This document shows, piece after piece, positions 27,074 to 35,374 of a stretch of 64,000 nt of DNA. Source of the stretch: Sphingopyxis sp. YR583 (GTDB lineage: Bacteria; Pseudomonadota; Alphaproteobacteria; Sphingomonadales; Sphingomonadaceae); the NCBI RefSeq assembly GCF_900108295.1, contig NZ_FNWK01000001.1, positions 1,364,001-1,428,000 on the forward strand. Direction: 5' to 3'. The translations under genes were made by a program, and so were the position numbers. Positions within the stretch are counted from its first letter, which is position 1; every line of letters starts with the position of its first letter. Below the pieces are notes generated by a model. That model had not been told where the DNA came from. It did no database searches and worked only from the letters and a program-made list of their open reading frames with translations.

Positions 27074-27148
27074 GCGGGCGTAGCTCAGGGGTAGAGCACA
27101 ACCTTGCCAAGGTTGGGGTCGAGGGTTCGAATCCCTTCGCCCGCTCCA
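27074..27148 (+). tRNA. tRNA-Gly (anticodon GCC), with encoded CCA
   Basis: A complete cloverleaf can be drawn. The acceptor is GCGGGCG/CGCCCGC, the D arm carries AGCTCAGGGGTAGAGC, the anticodon loop is TTGCCAA with GCC, the T arm is GGGTTCGAATCCC, the discriminator is T, and CCA is encoded. It marks the end of ordinary chromosome; mobile-element genes begin about 250 bases downstream, so it may be the integration landmark. Confidence 0.95.
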
Positions 27149-27401
27149 GTTTTCCAGCTTATTTTCAGTGACTTGGAAGGCCATTGCTGGCCTCGGCACT
27201 GGTTGCTGAATGCGAATTCGCGCCACTGGTAAACACCTGGCAACCACGGAAATTCGTGTGATGGGTGCGGATCGGCGTTGAAAAGGCCACTGCAGCTTCA
27301 TTCAGCCATACATGTGTCTAGCCTCAGGGACGCCAGCATTTGCCATCCACTTTGAGGGCGTGCGCCTTATAAAGCTGTTGGCGCAACCGTTTTGACCAGC
27401 G

Positions 27402-29087
27402 TCAGCGATTGTCTTGCCGATCAGGCAAGTCCGGTTGCGCCGTCTGCCTTTTTGCTCTTGTCACAGCCGCTCTCATCTTCCCGGCTCGACTCCAAATTGC
27501 GAACCGCCGATTTTCTATGCCCGCGCGTGCGTAGGCGTTCAAAAGTGTTCCGAAGCGCCGGGCGAAGAGCAGCGGCGTGGGAGAAAGATCGTCTTCACGG
27601 ATGATCTGTGCGGTGACATAGCCATGCTGCTTGTGGAGACGCCGAAGACAGTCAAGCAAATCGTCGTCGCTGAACCGGCTGAGAAGTTCGGCCCATCGCG
27701 TGGGCGAGCTTCGGATCGGCTTCCCTTTGCTTTTGGCCTTCAGTCTTTCATGTCCGAGCCGTTGCAGTTCGGTCCGTCCATAAGGCAAACCCGCAAGCCT
27801 GTAGGCTTCGGTCAGCTTCCCGAAATGCAGTTGGATCACGCTGACGCTGGGCACCGACGGATCGTCGTTAATCACATGCTCATTCACATAGCCGACGCGA
27901 TCGTGAAGTCGGCGTAACCGGGCGAGGATGTCATCCTTGGTCAAAGGCGGGCGGCCGCCCCGCTGGCGTACCCAACCTTCCGGTTGGTAGCCGACCAACT
28001 CGTAAACCCGGTGGATAGAGCCGAACTGCCTCCGCAGAACGGTGGTACTCTGAGTATAGGGACATTTGTCGATCAGCTTCCCGGTGAGATATCCCTTGGA
28101 CCGCAGCAGGCGGGCTACAGCGGCCAAATTCTCTTCAGGGGAAACGCCATGCCGCCGAATTTTAAGACGCCGCGCTGCGCTGTCGAATTGGACGCGGCTG
28201 ACAATCGGGTCGGTCACTTTCGTTTTGATCAGGGCTTCGGGCGGGTTTTTCCGTGACTTGGATTTTAGCCTCTGGGTGCGGCGGTTGAACACGTAAATCC
28301 CGAGGGCCAGTTCGTCGGACAATATACGGCGTACAATGTTCTCGCTCCAAGTCGGGCGATCGCCCGCCGGAATCTGCAGTTCGTTAAGATGCTTTGCGAT
28401 CTGCCGCAGGCTCATTCGGTCCCGCGTGTACCAGGTGAAGATGTCGCGAATGACCTTCACCTCCGCATCGGACCCCCGGACATAGACGACTCGCTGGTTG
28501 TTGAGCGCCTTGCTCTCGCCGCGCTTCAATATCTGGATCGGCCAGTCATGCTCGTCGACGAGCATACGTTCGAAGCCGAACCGCCGAGGTCCGCCGACCT
28601 TGTGCCCGATCTTCGCTTGTAGAAGCTGGGCGTGAAGCACTTTTCCCGAAAGCTCGCGGCTGAACTCCGCAGCCTGCAGGCGCTTGATCTGTTTCAGAAG
28701 TGCCATGACGGGCGTGCCGTCATTCTCGAACAGCTCTGCGCAATAGATGACGGGAGCGCCGGCCTCGAAGCAGATGAACTCATAATGCCCTGCCTGATCG
28801 AGGTTCTGGAAGCGCCCCCAACGGCTCACGTCGAGAACGAGTACCCGTTCGAAGATACGCTCGGGTTTTATCACATCAGACAAGAGGGCCTGAAGTCCGG
28901 GGCGCTCGCGTAATGTCAACCCGCTCTCGCCCGGATCGGTGTAGGTTTTGACGACATTCAGCCCATGTTGCGCGGCATAGGCTGAAATCGCGCGCGCCTG
29001 ATTGCGGATCGAGTAGCGCTGGTGGTCCTTCGACATTCGAAGATATTGCGCGACGGGCACGAGATATTGCTCCGAACTCTCGGACAT
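27402..29087 (-). CDS. Large serine recombinase with C-terminal HNH-associated-type repeats
   Basis: The product has 561 residues. The N-terminal resolvase domain has VAQYLRMSKDHQRYSIRNQ, with Ser19 the likely nucleophile, and FERVLVLDVSRWGRFQNLDQ. A recombinase domain follows (RFGFERMLVDE, SLRQIAKHLNELQIP) with a stretch up to about residue 320. The last 230 residues hold about three copies of a 60-residue repeat ending in patterns such as FGSIHRVYELVGY, FGKLTEAYRLAGL and FGTLLNAYARAGI. These look like homing-endonuclease-associated (HNH) repeats and presumably bind DNA. It lies next to tRNA-Gly at the left end of the conjugative element, so it is the candidate integrase. ATG at 29087 follows GAGGGGG. 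Confidence 0.8.
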   Translation of the reverse strand: MSESSEQYLVPVAQYLRMSKDHQRYSIRNQARAISAYAAQHGLNVVKTYTDPGESGLTLRERPGLQALLSDVIKPERIFERVLVLDVSRWGRFQNLDQAGHYEFICFEAGAPVIYCAELFENDGTPVMALLKQIKRLQAAEFSRELSGKVLHAQLLQAKIGHKVGGPRRFGFERMLVDEHDWPIQILKRGESKALNNQRVVYVRGSDAEVKVIRDIFTWYTRDRMSLRQIAKHLNELQIPAGDRPTWSENIVRRILSDELALGIYVFNRRTQRLKSKSRKNPPEALIKTKVTDPIVSRVQFDSAARRLKIRRHGVSPEENLAAVARLLRSKGYLTGKLIDKCPYTQSTTVLRRQFGSIHRVYELVGYQPEGWVRQRGGRPPLTKDDILARLRRLHDRVGYVNEHVINDDPSVPSVSVIQLHFGKLTEAYRLAGLPYGRTELQRLGHERLKAKSKGKPIRSSPTRWAELLSRFSDDDLLDCLRRLHKQHGYVTAQIIREDDLSPTPLLFARRFGTLLNAYARAGIENRRFAIWSRAGKMRAAVTRAKRQTAQPDLPDRQDNR

Positions 29088-29199
29088 TGAAATCCCCCTC
29101 CATTTGGTCGTCTTGGAAAAGTCGTTCGGGCAGCGGAAAACAGTCATCCACCACCCCCAGCAGATATCGATCGTTCGGAGCTGGAAAGAGGAGGCTTCA

Positions 29200-29640
29200 A
29201 TGTCTGCCCCAACCTTTTCCAGTCCTGCCGCGCGTCGCGACTATGTTCTTCAGCTTCGCGGTGAGGGCGTGACCTTTAAGGGTATCGCCGAAAGATTGGG
29301 GATATCGCCATCGCGGGCGCGCGAGCTTTATCTGAAGGCGGAGCGAATTCGGCTGAAAATGCCGCCCTTGCCCATTGCCGAACTCGGTATGACGAGCCCC
29401 GTATCGAGGCTGCCCCTCAAATGCCGGACCATCAACAATCTTCGCTGCGCGCGCTTCGCAACGCTTGGCCAGATATTGGCGATCGGGCGCGCTGAAATGA
29501 TCCATCGCTATATGGATCTAAGCGGTGACCGGGCCGGGCTGGATGAGATCCTCGCGCTACTCGATAATTTACAAGGCGGCGGGAAAGCCGCGGCGGACGT
29601 GAAATCGAACGCCGCGGAAGGCGGTTCGGCCGTCAGTTGA
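29200..29640 (+). CDS. Small regulator: sigma-4-like HTH fused to RNA-polymerase alpha-CTD-like domain (copy 1)
   Basis: The product has 146 residues. The N-terminal HTH (about 10-50) is RRDYVLQLRGEGVTFKGIAE with RLGISPSRARELYLKAERIR, resembling sigma region 4.2. The second half, PVSRLPLKCRTINNLRCARF with TLGQILAIGRAEM and LDEILALLDNL, aligns by eye with the helix-hairpin-helix alpha-CTD of RpoA (PVDDLELTVRSANCL...GDL...LTEI). ATG at 29200 has AAGAGGAGG upstream. It is divergent from the recombinase and convergent (8-base overlap) with the DUF6356 gene. Two relatives occur at 30557 and 43990. Its function is unknown; a transcription factor or RNA-polymerase appropriator is inferred. Confidence 0.65.
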   Translation: MSAPTFSSPAARRDYVLQLRGEGVTFKGIAERLGISPSRARELYLKAERIRLKMPPLPIAELGMTSPVSRLPLKCRTINNLRCARFATLGQILAIGRAEMIHRYMDLSGDRAGLDEILALLDNLQGGGKAAADVKSNAAEGGSAVS

Positions 29641-29869
29641 TCGGGTCCGGCCGCGCCGACAAACGCGCACGGTTCACGACCATCCGGTCATGGAGCCGCG
29701 TTATGATTCGGCTTCCCGTCTTCTCGAACAGCGACGGAATGAGTGCGTGTATGAAGCAGGCGATTGTTCCGGCCAGCATCGCCGCCGCGAATGAAAGCGC
29801 GTGGAAGAAGTGGGCGCCGTAGCTCTCGCCGACCGAGGCCGGATGTGCGGTGAAAATGCGACGGATCAT
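29633..29869 (-). CDS. DUF6356-family small membrane protein
   Basis: The product has 78 residues. HPASVGESYGAHFFHALSFA, one membrane segment and IHALIPSLFEKTGSRII are the recognisable family pattern, widespread and uncharacterised in sphingomonads. ATG at 29869 follows AGGAGGG. Its end overlaps the end of the sigma-4/alpha-CTD-like gene. Confidence 0.8.
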   Translation of the reverse strand: MIRRIFTAHPASVGESYGAHFFHALSFAAAMLAGTIACFIHALIPSLFEKTGSRIITRLHDRMVVNRARLSARPDPIN

Positions 29870-29977
29870 TCGGCCCTCCTTGTAGGGAGCGGTATAGATC
29901 GTGTGCTGAGGAAAAGGCTTTCAAAGATTCTGTCGTTCGATCAAAATGCGATGACAATCTGCTTTGAAAGGCCATGT

Positions 29978-30442
29978 GTGGAGAAAATTTCAATCGACCA
30001 TATCGATCGCAAGATCCTTGGCGAGCTGCAGCGCGATGCTTCGCGCTCGCTCGCGGATGTCGCAACAGCGGTCGGTCTGTCGTCGAGCCCGTGCTGGAAG
30101 CGGATACGGCGGCTGGAAGATGCGAACTATATCCGGGAGAGAGTCGCCATTCTCGATCGCGACCTTCTCGATCTTGGCGTTACCGTTTTCGTGGCGGTGA
30201 AGACGAGCCAGCATCAGGATAGCTGGCTTACCGATTTCGCTGCGGCCATCTCCGCGATCCCCGAGGTCGTCGAATTCTACCGGATGAGCGGAGAGGTGGA
30301 CTATCTGCTCAAGGTGGTCTGCAAGGACATCGCCGACTATGACCGCATCTATAAGCGGCTGATAAAGAGCAACTCGATCTTCGACGTCAGCTCCTCTTTC
30401 GCGATGGAGCAGATCAAATGCACGACACATTTGCCGCTCTAG
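29978..30442 (+). CDS. Lrp/AsnC-family transcriptional regulator
   Basis: The product has 154 residues. The N-terminal HTH is DHIDRKILGELQRDASRSLA with SSSPCWKRIRRLEDANYI. The C-terminal RAM (ligand-binding) domain includes VFVAVKTSQHQDSWLTDFAA and FYRMSGEVDYLLKVVCKDI. GTG at 29978, preceded by GAAAGG, gives the usual family length; an ATG at 29951 is possible but has no ribosome site. These octameric regulators commonly respond to amino acids. The regulated gene is not obvious here. Confidence 0.88.
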   Translation: MEKISIDHIDRKILGELQRDASRSLADVATAVGLSSSPCWKRIRRLEDANYIRERVAILDRDLLDLGVTVFVAVKTSQHQDSWLTDFAAAISAIPEVVEFYRMSGEVDYLLKVVCKDIADYDRIYKRLIKSNSIFDVSSSFAMEQIKCTTHLPL

Positions 30443-30556
30443 ATCGCGCATATCATCCCCGGTTCGGGGGACTAGGCAATTGGGCCTGCCTGTGGAAGTT
30501 GCGGTCGGCCGTGTCCCAAACGTCTGGTGACGGATAGCGCGCCGAAGAGGAAAACC

Positions 30557-30949
30557 ATGTCGACGCCTATATTCCCGTCTCCGACCGAGCGCCGCGACCA
30601 TGTTCTCGAACTGCGCGGGCAGGGACTCACTTACAGGGAGATCGGCGACAGGCTTGGCGTGACTGCCTCGCGGGCGCGGCAGCTCTATTTTCAGGCCGAG
30701 CGGCTTCGGGAAGATATACCTCTCCTGCCTGTCGGAGAGTTGAGCCTGGCAAGTCCGGTGTCCCGGCTACCGATCAGCCGGCGGGCGCGAAAAGCGCTGG
30801 AGATGGCCGGGATCAGAACGCTCGGCGATGTCGCTGGCAAGGATCGGCGAGCGTTCGAGGTTGAGTTTCTGAGCGTTCCGAATGGCAGTCGCCGGACCTT
30901 GGACGAGATCTTCGCGCTGCTCGACGAGCATCGGCAGGGCCCGGGCTGA
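30557..30949 (+). CDS. Small regulator: sigma-4-like HTH fused to RNA-polymerase alpha-CTD-like domain (copy 2)
   Basis: The product has 130 residues and is clearly paralogous to the protein at 29200: both begin with a similar Met-Ser-x-Pro stretch and share RRD-VL-LRG-G-T, SRAR-LY, AER and SPVSRLP. The C-terminal part PVSRLPISRRARKALEMAGI, then TLGDV and NGSRRTLDEIFALLDEH, is the better alpha-CTD match of the two. It includes the arginine-rich first helix that contacts DNA or regulators in RpoA. The ATG at 30557 follows GAAGAGG. It may act with RNA polymerase, but no experiment is implied by the sequence. Confidence 0.65.
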   Translation: MSTPIFPSPTERRDHVLELRGQGLTYREIGDRLGVTASRARQLYFQAERLREDIPLLPVGELSLASPVSRLPISRRARKALEMAGIRTLGDVAGKDRRAFEVEFLSVPNGSRRTLDEIFALLDEHRQGPG

Positions 30950-30988
30950 AGCGCGACCGGGTTCAGCCTGGCATCGTAGCCGTGTCGG

Positions 30989-31324
30989 CTACGTCAGGCG
31001 CATGCGGTGCCACTTGCCTTTGGCGAGTCGGTCGCGGACCTTGCGGGCATAGTCTTCGGGAGACAGAGGGCTGCGGCGGCGGTGGCGGCGATCGTTACAA
31101 TAGGTGCAGGCAGCGACGATGTTATCGGGCGTGTCGGTGCCGCCGTCCTGCCGTGCGACCAGATGCTCGGCTGTGACCTTCAGATGCTGGGCCTGCTTGA
31201 GGGTGATCCCATATCGGGCGGCGACCGCGGCCGGGTCGTCGTTCCACATCGGTTGGCGGCAATAATGGCAGCGCCAATCTTGCTTTGCGGCGGCTTCATT
31301 ACGAAGGGTCGATAGATTGCACAT
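30989..31324 (-). CDS. HNH endonuclease domain protein
   Basis: The product has 111 residues. Paired cysteines CHYCRQPMW (about 19-27) and CTYCNDRRHRR (about 73-83) flank the HNH core TAEHLVARQDGGTDTPDNIV. This is a zinc-ribbon-stabilised HNH nuclease fold. It might be a stand-alone homing or defence nuclease of the mobile element, or a McrA-like protein. No partner gene is evident. Confidence 0.8.
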   Translation of the reverse strand: MCNLSTLRNEAAAKQDWRCHYCRQPMWNDDPAAVAARYGITLKQAQHLKVTAEHLVARQDGGTDTPDNIVAACTYCNDRRHRRRSPLSPEDYARKVRDRLAKGKWHRMRLT

Positions 31325-31949
31325 GATCTCGCTCTGACAATGAGGTCAAAGCGGATGCGCAGCGGCCCTTCCGGTTGCCGCCCCTCGATTGGAAGCCTTT
31401 GGCTCGCGCTGGACGAGGTTAAACTCCTCACCCCGCAGTCCGTCAGCGGCCAGTCTCGGCTCCTCCTGGATGCCGAGGGCGCGGGATAGCCTCCTGGCAT
31501 ATCCGCCGGTGCTGATGCAGCCGGCCCGCCTGCGAATATTATCTGGTCATTCCTTGATCGACAAGCGGGCCGCGGGTGATGCTTGGTCTCACGGTGGGAC
31601 AATGTCTGTTCGGTAGCATGAGGGGAACGCTTTCCCCTGAGGTCCAGCCCCATGGTTCCCATGGGGCTCGACCTACCCCTTCTTGCGGGGACACCCCGCA
31701 ACACCCTTTCGATGCCGCCGCGCCCCGCGCGGCGGCGTGTTCGCGGGGCCTTCCGACAGTCGCGTTGCTGGCCGGCGCTCCCCTCTGGGCGCGGCCCGGC
31801 GGGCTGCAAGCCGGCTTTGCCGGCTCCTCCGCTTCGCTGCGGCCTTCGGTTCCGCCCGCCTCGATGGCCGCGCCCTGCAGGTCGCATCTCGCCGCCCATC
31901 CCCGCTCCGCCGGGAGGCCTGTGGGATTTGGGGCGGGAATGGAGGAAAT
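31325..31949. other. 625-base non-coding region ahead of ardC, with hairpins
   Basis: No reading frame in either strand looks like protein. Two adjacent hairpins occupy 31621-31668. Beyond them (about 31690-31930) lies a G+C-rich stretch of alternating GGC/GCC blocks. It is probably the regulatory leader of the ardC/DUF2958/parB block and perhaps a site acted on in transfer. Confidence 0.5.
31621..31668. promoter_or_regulatory. Two tandem inverted repeats upstream of ardC
   Basis: AGGGGAA-CGCT-TTCCCCT (31621-31638) is followed eight bases later by AGCCCCATGG (31646-31655) paired with CCATGGGGCT (31659-31668) around TTC. Neither has a T-tract. They could be operator sites, an RNA leader structure, or part of a transfer origin. 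Confidence 0.45.
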
Positions 31950-32942
31950 ATGCCTGTCCAACCGAAACGCCGTGCAAGGCCGAGCCGCCGTGAAGCGAGA
32001 ACGAGCGCGCCGCGCGCGTCGCTCTATGATGCGGTCACGAACAAGATCATCGCCGAACTCGAAGCTGGGCGCCTGCCTTGGGTGCAGCCGTGGAAGGCCG
32101 CGCATGTGGCGGGCGGCGGCGCATCGGCCGCGCTGCCGCGCAACGCGGTGACGGGGCGGACTTATTCGGGCGTCAATATCCTGATCCTCTGGGGCGCGGT
32201 GATCGAGGCAGGGTATCCCTCGCAGGGCTGGCTGACCTTCCGGCAAGCGCTGGAGGCGGGCGGTAATGTTCGGAAGGGCGAGCGCGGGACGACCGTCGTC
32301 TATGCCGATCGCTTCATTCCGAAGGGCGAGGCGGCACGGGCGGCGCAGGATGGCGATGCGGCGCGCGCGGTGCCGTTCCTCAAAAGCTTTACCGTCTTCA
32401 ATGTCGCGCAGTGCGAGGGGCTTCGAGCCGGGATCGGGATCGATCCGGCCCCACTGCCCGAGCGCGAAATCGTCCCCGTCGCCGACGCGGTGATCGCCGC
32501 ATCGGGTGTCGAATTTCGGGTCGGGGGCGACAAGGCCTTTTATGTGCCGAGCCAAGATTATGTGCAGGTGCCGCCGCAGCCAGCTTTCTTCGAGCAGATC
32601 AACTATTACCGCACCGCGCTGCATGAAATGACCCATGCGACGGGCCACGCCTCGCGGCTGGACCGCAAGCTGCTGAATCCGTTCGGTTCGAAGGATTATG
32701 CGCGCGAGGAACTGGTTGCCGAAATGGGCAGCGCTTTCCTTTGCGCCTCGCTCGGGCTCGCGCCGACGGTGCGTCATGCCGATTATATCGGCTCATGGCT
32801 GGAGGTGCTTCGCGAGGATAATCGCGCGATCTTCCGCGCCGCCAGCCTTGCGAGCAAGGCCGCCGACTGGTTGCTTGCCCGGATGGAGGCGCCGGAGGGA
32901 GCTTGCGAGAATGAGGCGCAAGCGGGGAGGCTGGCAGCATGA
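31950..32942 (+). CDS. ardC: ArdC-type antirestriction / zincin-like metallopeptidase
   Basis: The product has 330 residues. The N-terminal ssDNA-binding ArdC domain includes WVQPWKAAHVAGGGASAALP, TGRTYSGVNILILW and GNVRKGERGTTVVYADRF. The C-terminal zincin domain has TALHEMTHATGHASRLDR, i.e. HEMTH as the metal site. ArdC proteins enter the recipient with the transferred strand and protect it from restriction. ATG at 31950 follows GGAGGAAAT. The stop overlaps the next gene (ATGA). Confidence 0.88.
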   Translation: MPVQPKRRARPSRREARTSAPRASLYDAVTNKIIAELEAGRLPWVQPWKAAHVAGGGASAALPRNAVTGRTYSGVNILILWGAVIEAGYPSQGWLTFRQALEAGGNVRKGERGTTVVYADRFIPKGEAARAAQDGDAARAVPFLKSFTVFNVAQCEGLRAGIGIDPAPLPEREIVPVADAVIAASGVEFRVGGDKAFYVPSQDYVQVPPQPAFFEQINYYRTALHEMTHATGHASRLDRKLLNPFGSKDYAREELVAEMGSAFLCASLGLAPTVRHADYIGSWLEVLREDNRAIFRAASLASKAADWLLARMEAPEGACENEAQAGRLAA

Positions 32943-33355
32943 TCCTCCTAACCCCCGACCTTCGCACCGCGCTTCGCGCCAATGACGAGGCGCGCCGCTC
33001 TGCCGTCATGGCAGGATTGGCCGAACCCGATTTCGTGCCGCTCGCCAAATTCTTCAATCCGGTCGGTGCCGCGACATGGCTGGCCACCGAGTTGGCCGAA
33101 GATGGCGACACCCTGTTCGGCTTGGCCGACCTCGGGTTCGGAACGCCCGAACTCGGCTCGTTCAGCCTCTGCGAACTCGGGTCGGTGCGGCTGCCCTTCG
33201 GTCTCCACATCGAGCGCGACCTTCATTTCGAGAGCCGATTGCCGCTGTCGACATGGGCGACATGGTCGCGCCGCACGGGATCGATCCTCGTCGCCGCAAC
33301 CCTGTTCCAGCGCGGCGTTAGCGCCGCGCGCACCGAGCTTCCGAAGCCTGACTAG
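32939..33355 (+). CDS. DUF2958 protein
   Basis: The product has 138 residues. LLTPDLRTALRANDEARRS at the N-terminus, DFVPLAKFFNPVGAATWLAT and DTLFGLADLGFGTPELGSFS are the DUF2958 pattern. These proteins regularly follow ArdC in proteobacterial mobile elements; the function is unknown. It overlaps ardC by four bases. Confidence 0.88.
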   Translation: MILLTPDLRTALRANDEARRSAVMAGLAEPDFVPLAKFFNPVGAATWLATELAEDGDTLFGLADLGFGTPELGSFSLCELGSVRLPFGLHIERDLHFESRLPLSTWATWSRRTGSILVAATLFQRGVSAARTELPKPD

Positions 33356-33459
33356 GCGGCGGCAGACGCTGGCGGCGCGTCTTGCCGTCATTCTGAGGCC
33401 GGTCCGCCCAATCTGGAAATCGCGACGGACCGGCACCTTCCCGAAGAAAGGTTATGCAC

Positions 33460-35193
33460 ATGAAACTAGACTTTATCGACCTTGGCAAGCTGTCGATCAG
33501 CAAGACCAATATGCGCTACGCCAAAAAGGCGCCCGACGTGTCGGACATTCTGCCGACCGTCCGCGCGCGCGGCGTTCTGGTGCCGCTGATCGTGCGGCCC
33601 AATTGCGAGGCGGGACATTTTGAGATCGTCGCGGGGGCGCGGCGCTTCACGGCGGCGGCGATTGTTGCGGACGAAAGCGGCCATTCCGAGCCGCTGCCCT
33701 GTGCGATCCTCGAAGAGGGCGACGATGCCGCCGCGCTCGAAGCCTCGCTGATCGAGAATATCGCGCGGCGCGATGCCGACGAAGTGACGCAGTGGGAAAG
33801 CTATACGCGGCTCGTCAGGGAAGGCCGTAGCATCACCGAGATTGCGATGACCTTCGGAATGGCCGAGGCTATGGTCAGACGCATCCTCGCGCTCGGCAAT
33901 CTTTTGCCGCGTATCCGCAGCCTCTATGCCCGCGAAGAAATACAGGGCGCGACCGTCCGGTTGCTCACGCTGGCGAGCAAGAAGCAGCAGCGCGCATGGC
34001 TGGCACTCCACGACGATGCCGAAGCCTATTGCCCGACTGGCAATCAATTGAAGGCATGGCTGTTCGGTGGCGGCGCGATCCGGGTCGAACATGCGCTGTT
34101 CGACGCCGAGGCCAGCGGGCTTGCGATTATCGCCGATCTGTTCGGCGAGGAGCGCTATTTTGCCGACAGCGATGCCTTCTGGACCTTGCAGAATGCCGCC
34201 ATCGACGCGCGGCGCGAGGCTTATCTCGGCGATGGCTGGAGCGATGTCGTCATCGTGCCGCGCGGGGACTATTTCTCGGCTTGGGAATATCGCAAGGCGG
34301 CGAAGCGCAAGGGCGGGCGCATCTATATTCAGGTGCGCGAGAGCGGCGAGGTCGATTTTCACGAAGGCTATGTCACCGCGAAGGAAGCGGCGCGGCTCGA
34401 CAAGGGCGAGAAACTGGAGGCGCAGCCCAAGGCCGCGCGTCCCGAACTCTCCTCGCGGATGCAGACCTATGTCGATCTTCATCGTCATGCTGCCGTGCGC
34501 GCCGAACTGGCCTCGCAGCCGCATGTCGCGCTGCGCTTGATGGTCGCCCATGCCATCGCGGGGTCGCCGCTCTGGATCGTTCGCACCGAGTTGCAGATGA
34601 CGCGCGACGATGATGTCCGCGAGAGCGTCGAAACCTCGCCCGCCGAGGTTCGCTTCGACGAGAAGCGCCGCGCGGTGCTGGCGCTGCTCGGGTTCTCGCC
34701 CGAGAAACCGAAGGTAGCGGGCGACGGAGCCGTGTCGCTTGTCCGCCTTTTCCAGCGATTGATGGAGCTTCCCGACCGGGCGGTGTTCGACACCATCGCG
34801 ATCGTCATGGGCGAGACGCTGAGGTCGGGGTGCGATGCGGTCGAGGCGGTCGGGCTTCAGATCGGCGTCGATATGACCAAATACTGGGAAGCCGACGACA
34901 CCTTCTTCGAAGGGCTGCGCGACAAGGAGGTGCTGACCGCGCTCGTCGCCGATGTCGGCGGCGCCGAGGTCGCGGCGGCCAATGCCAAAGAGACGGGCGC
35001 CATCTTGAAAGCGATCATCCGCGATCATCTGGACGGGAGCAATGGCCGCGCCAAGGTTGCGCCATGGGTGCCGAAGTGGATGGCATTCCCACCCGCTGCC
35101 TATACGGAACGCGGCGGCGTCGGTCCGGTCAGCGCTTATGCCCGCGTGGCTGCGCTGGAGGCCAAGCCGGAACCACAGCGCGAAGCGGCGTGA
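33460..35193 (+). CDS. ParB/RepB/Spo0J-family protein, plasmid/ICE type
   Basis: The product has 577 residues. The ParB nuclease-fold domain spans about 1-100 (DLGKLSISKTNMRYAKKAPD, RARGVLVPLIVRP, GARRFTAA, LIENIARRDADE). A KorB-like HTH (ITEIAMTFGMAEAMVRRILAL) follows, and then a long C-terminal domain seen in the mobile-element ParB class. There is no parA beside it, so partition in the classical sense is doubtful; regulation or nicking-type activity is possible. ATG at 33460 is better spaced from GAAAGG than 33454. A terminator follows the gene. Confidence 0.85.
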   Translation: MKLDFIDLGKLSISKTNMRYAKKAPDVSDILPTVRARGVLVPLIVRPNCEAGHFEIVAGARRFTAAAIVADESGHSEPLPCAILEEGDDAAALEASLIENIARRDADEVTQWESYTRLVREGRSITEIAMTFGMAEAMVRRILALGNLLPRIRSLYAREEIQGATVRLLTLASKKQQRAWLALHDDAEAYCPTGNQLKAWLFGGGAIRVEHALFDAEASGLAIIADLFGEERYFADSDAFWTLQNAAIDARREAYLGDGWSDVVIVPRGDYFSAWEYRKAAKRKGGRIYIQVRESGEVDFHEGYVTAKEAARLDKGEKLEAQPKAARPELSSRMQTYVDLHRHAAVRAELASQPHVALRLMVAHAIAGSPLWIVRTELQMTRDDDVRESVETSPAEVRFDEKRRAVLALLGFSPEKPKVAGDGAVSLVRLFQRLMELPDRAVFDTIAIVMGETLRSGCDAVEAVGLQIGVDMTKYWEADDTFFEGLRDKEVLTALVADVGGAEVAAANAKETGAILKAIIRDHLDGSNGRAKVAPWVPKWMAFPPAAYTERGGVGPVSAYARVAALEAKPEPQREAA

Positions 35194-35200
35194 TGATGGG

Positions 35201-35228
35201 AGGGCGGCGGCTATCGCCGCCCTTTCTT
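35201..35228 (+). terminator. Intrinsic terminator after the parB-like gene
   Basis: AGGGCGGCG (35201-35209) and CGCCGCCCT (35215-35223) form a 9-bp stem with a 5-base loop and are followed by TTCTTC. Confidence 0.65.
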
Positions 35229-35230
35229 CG

Positions 35231-35325
35231 GCATAAGCGCCGCTTATGCGGCCATCGATGAAGCGCCGCCATGCGCCGCTTCGTCCGCCGGGCGGCGGGA
35301 TTTGCGTCCCGCAAATATCGATGGC
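35231..35325. promoter_or_regulatory. Cluster of nested palindromes upstream of mucR
   Basis: GCATAAGCGCCGCTTATGC (35231-35249) is a perfect 9+1+9 palindrome. GCCATCGAT (35251-35259) pairs with ATCGATGGC (35317-35325). Between them lie GAAGCG/CGCTTC, CCGCC/GGCGG and GCGGGA (35295-35300)/TCCCGC (35307-35312). It lies between the parB-like gene and mucR, so binding sites for either protein, or a parS-like centromere, are plausible. Confidence 0.5.
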
Positions 35326-35374
35326 GGTGGCATGCAATTGCCGATAGGCCGCACTCCCGAAAAGGAGACTGCTC

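Noticed and set aside
27149..27401. Search for a repeated tRNA-Gly 3' end marking an attachment site
   Set aside because: No second copy of the tRNA end is visible in the window; the other element end lies outside, so no att site can be claimed.
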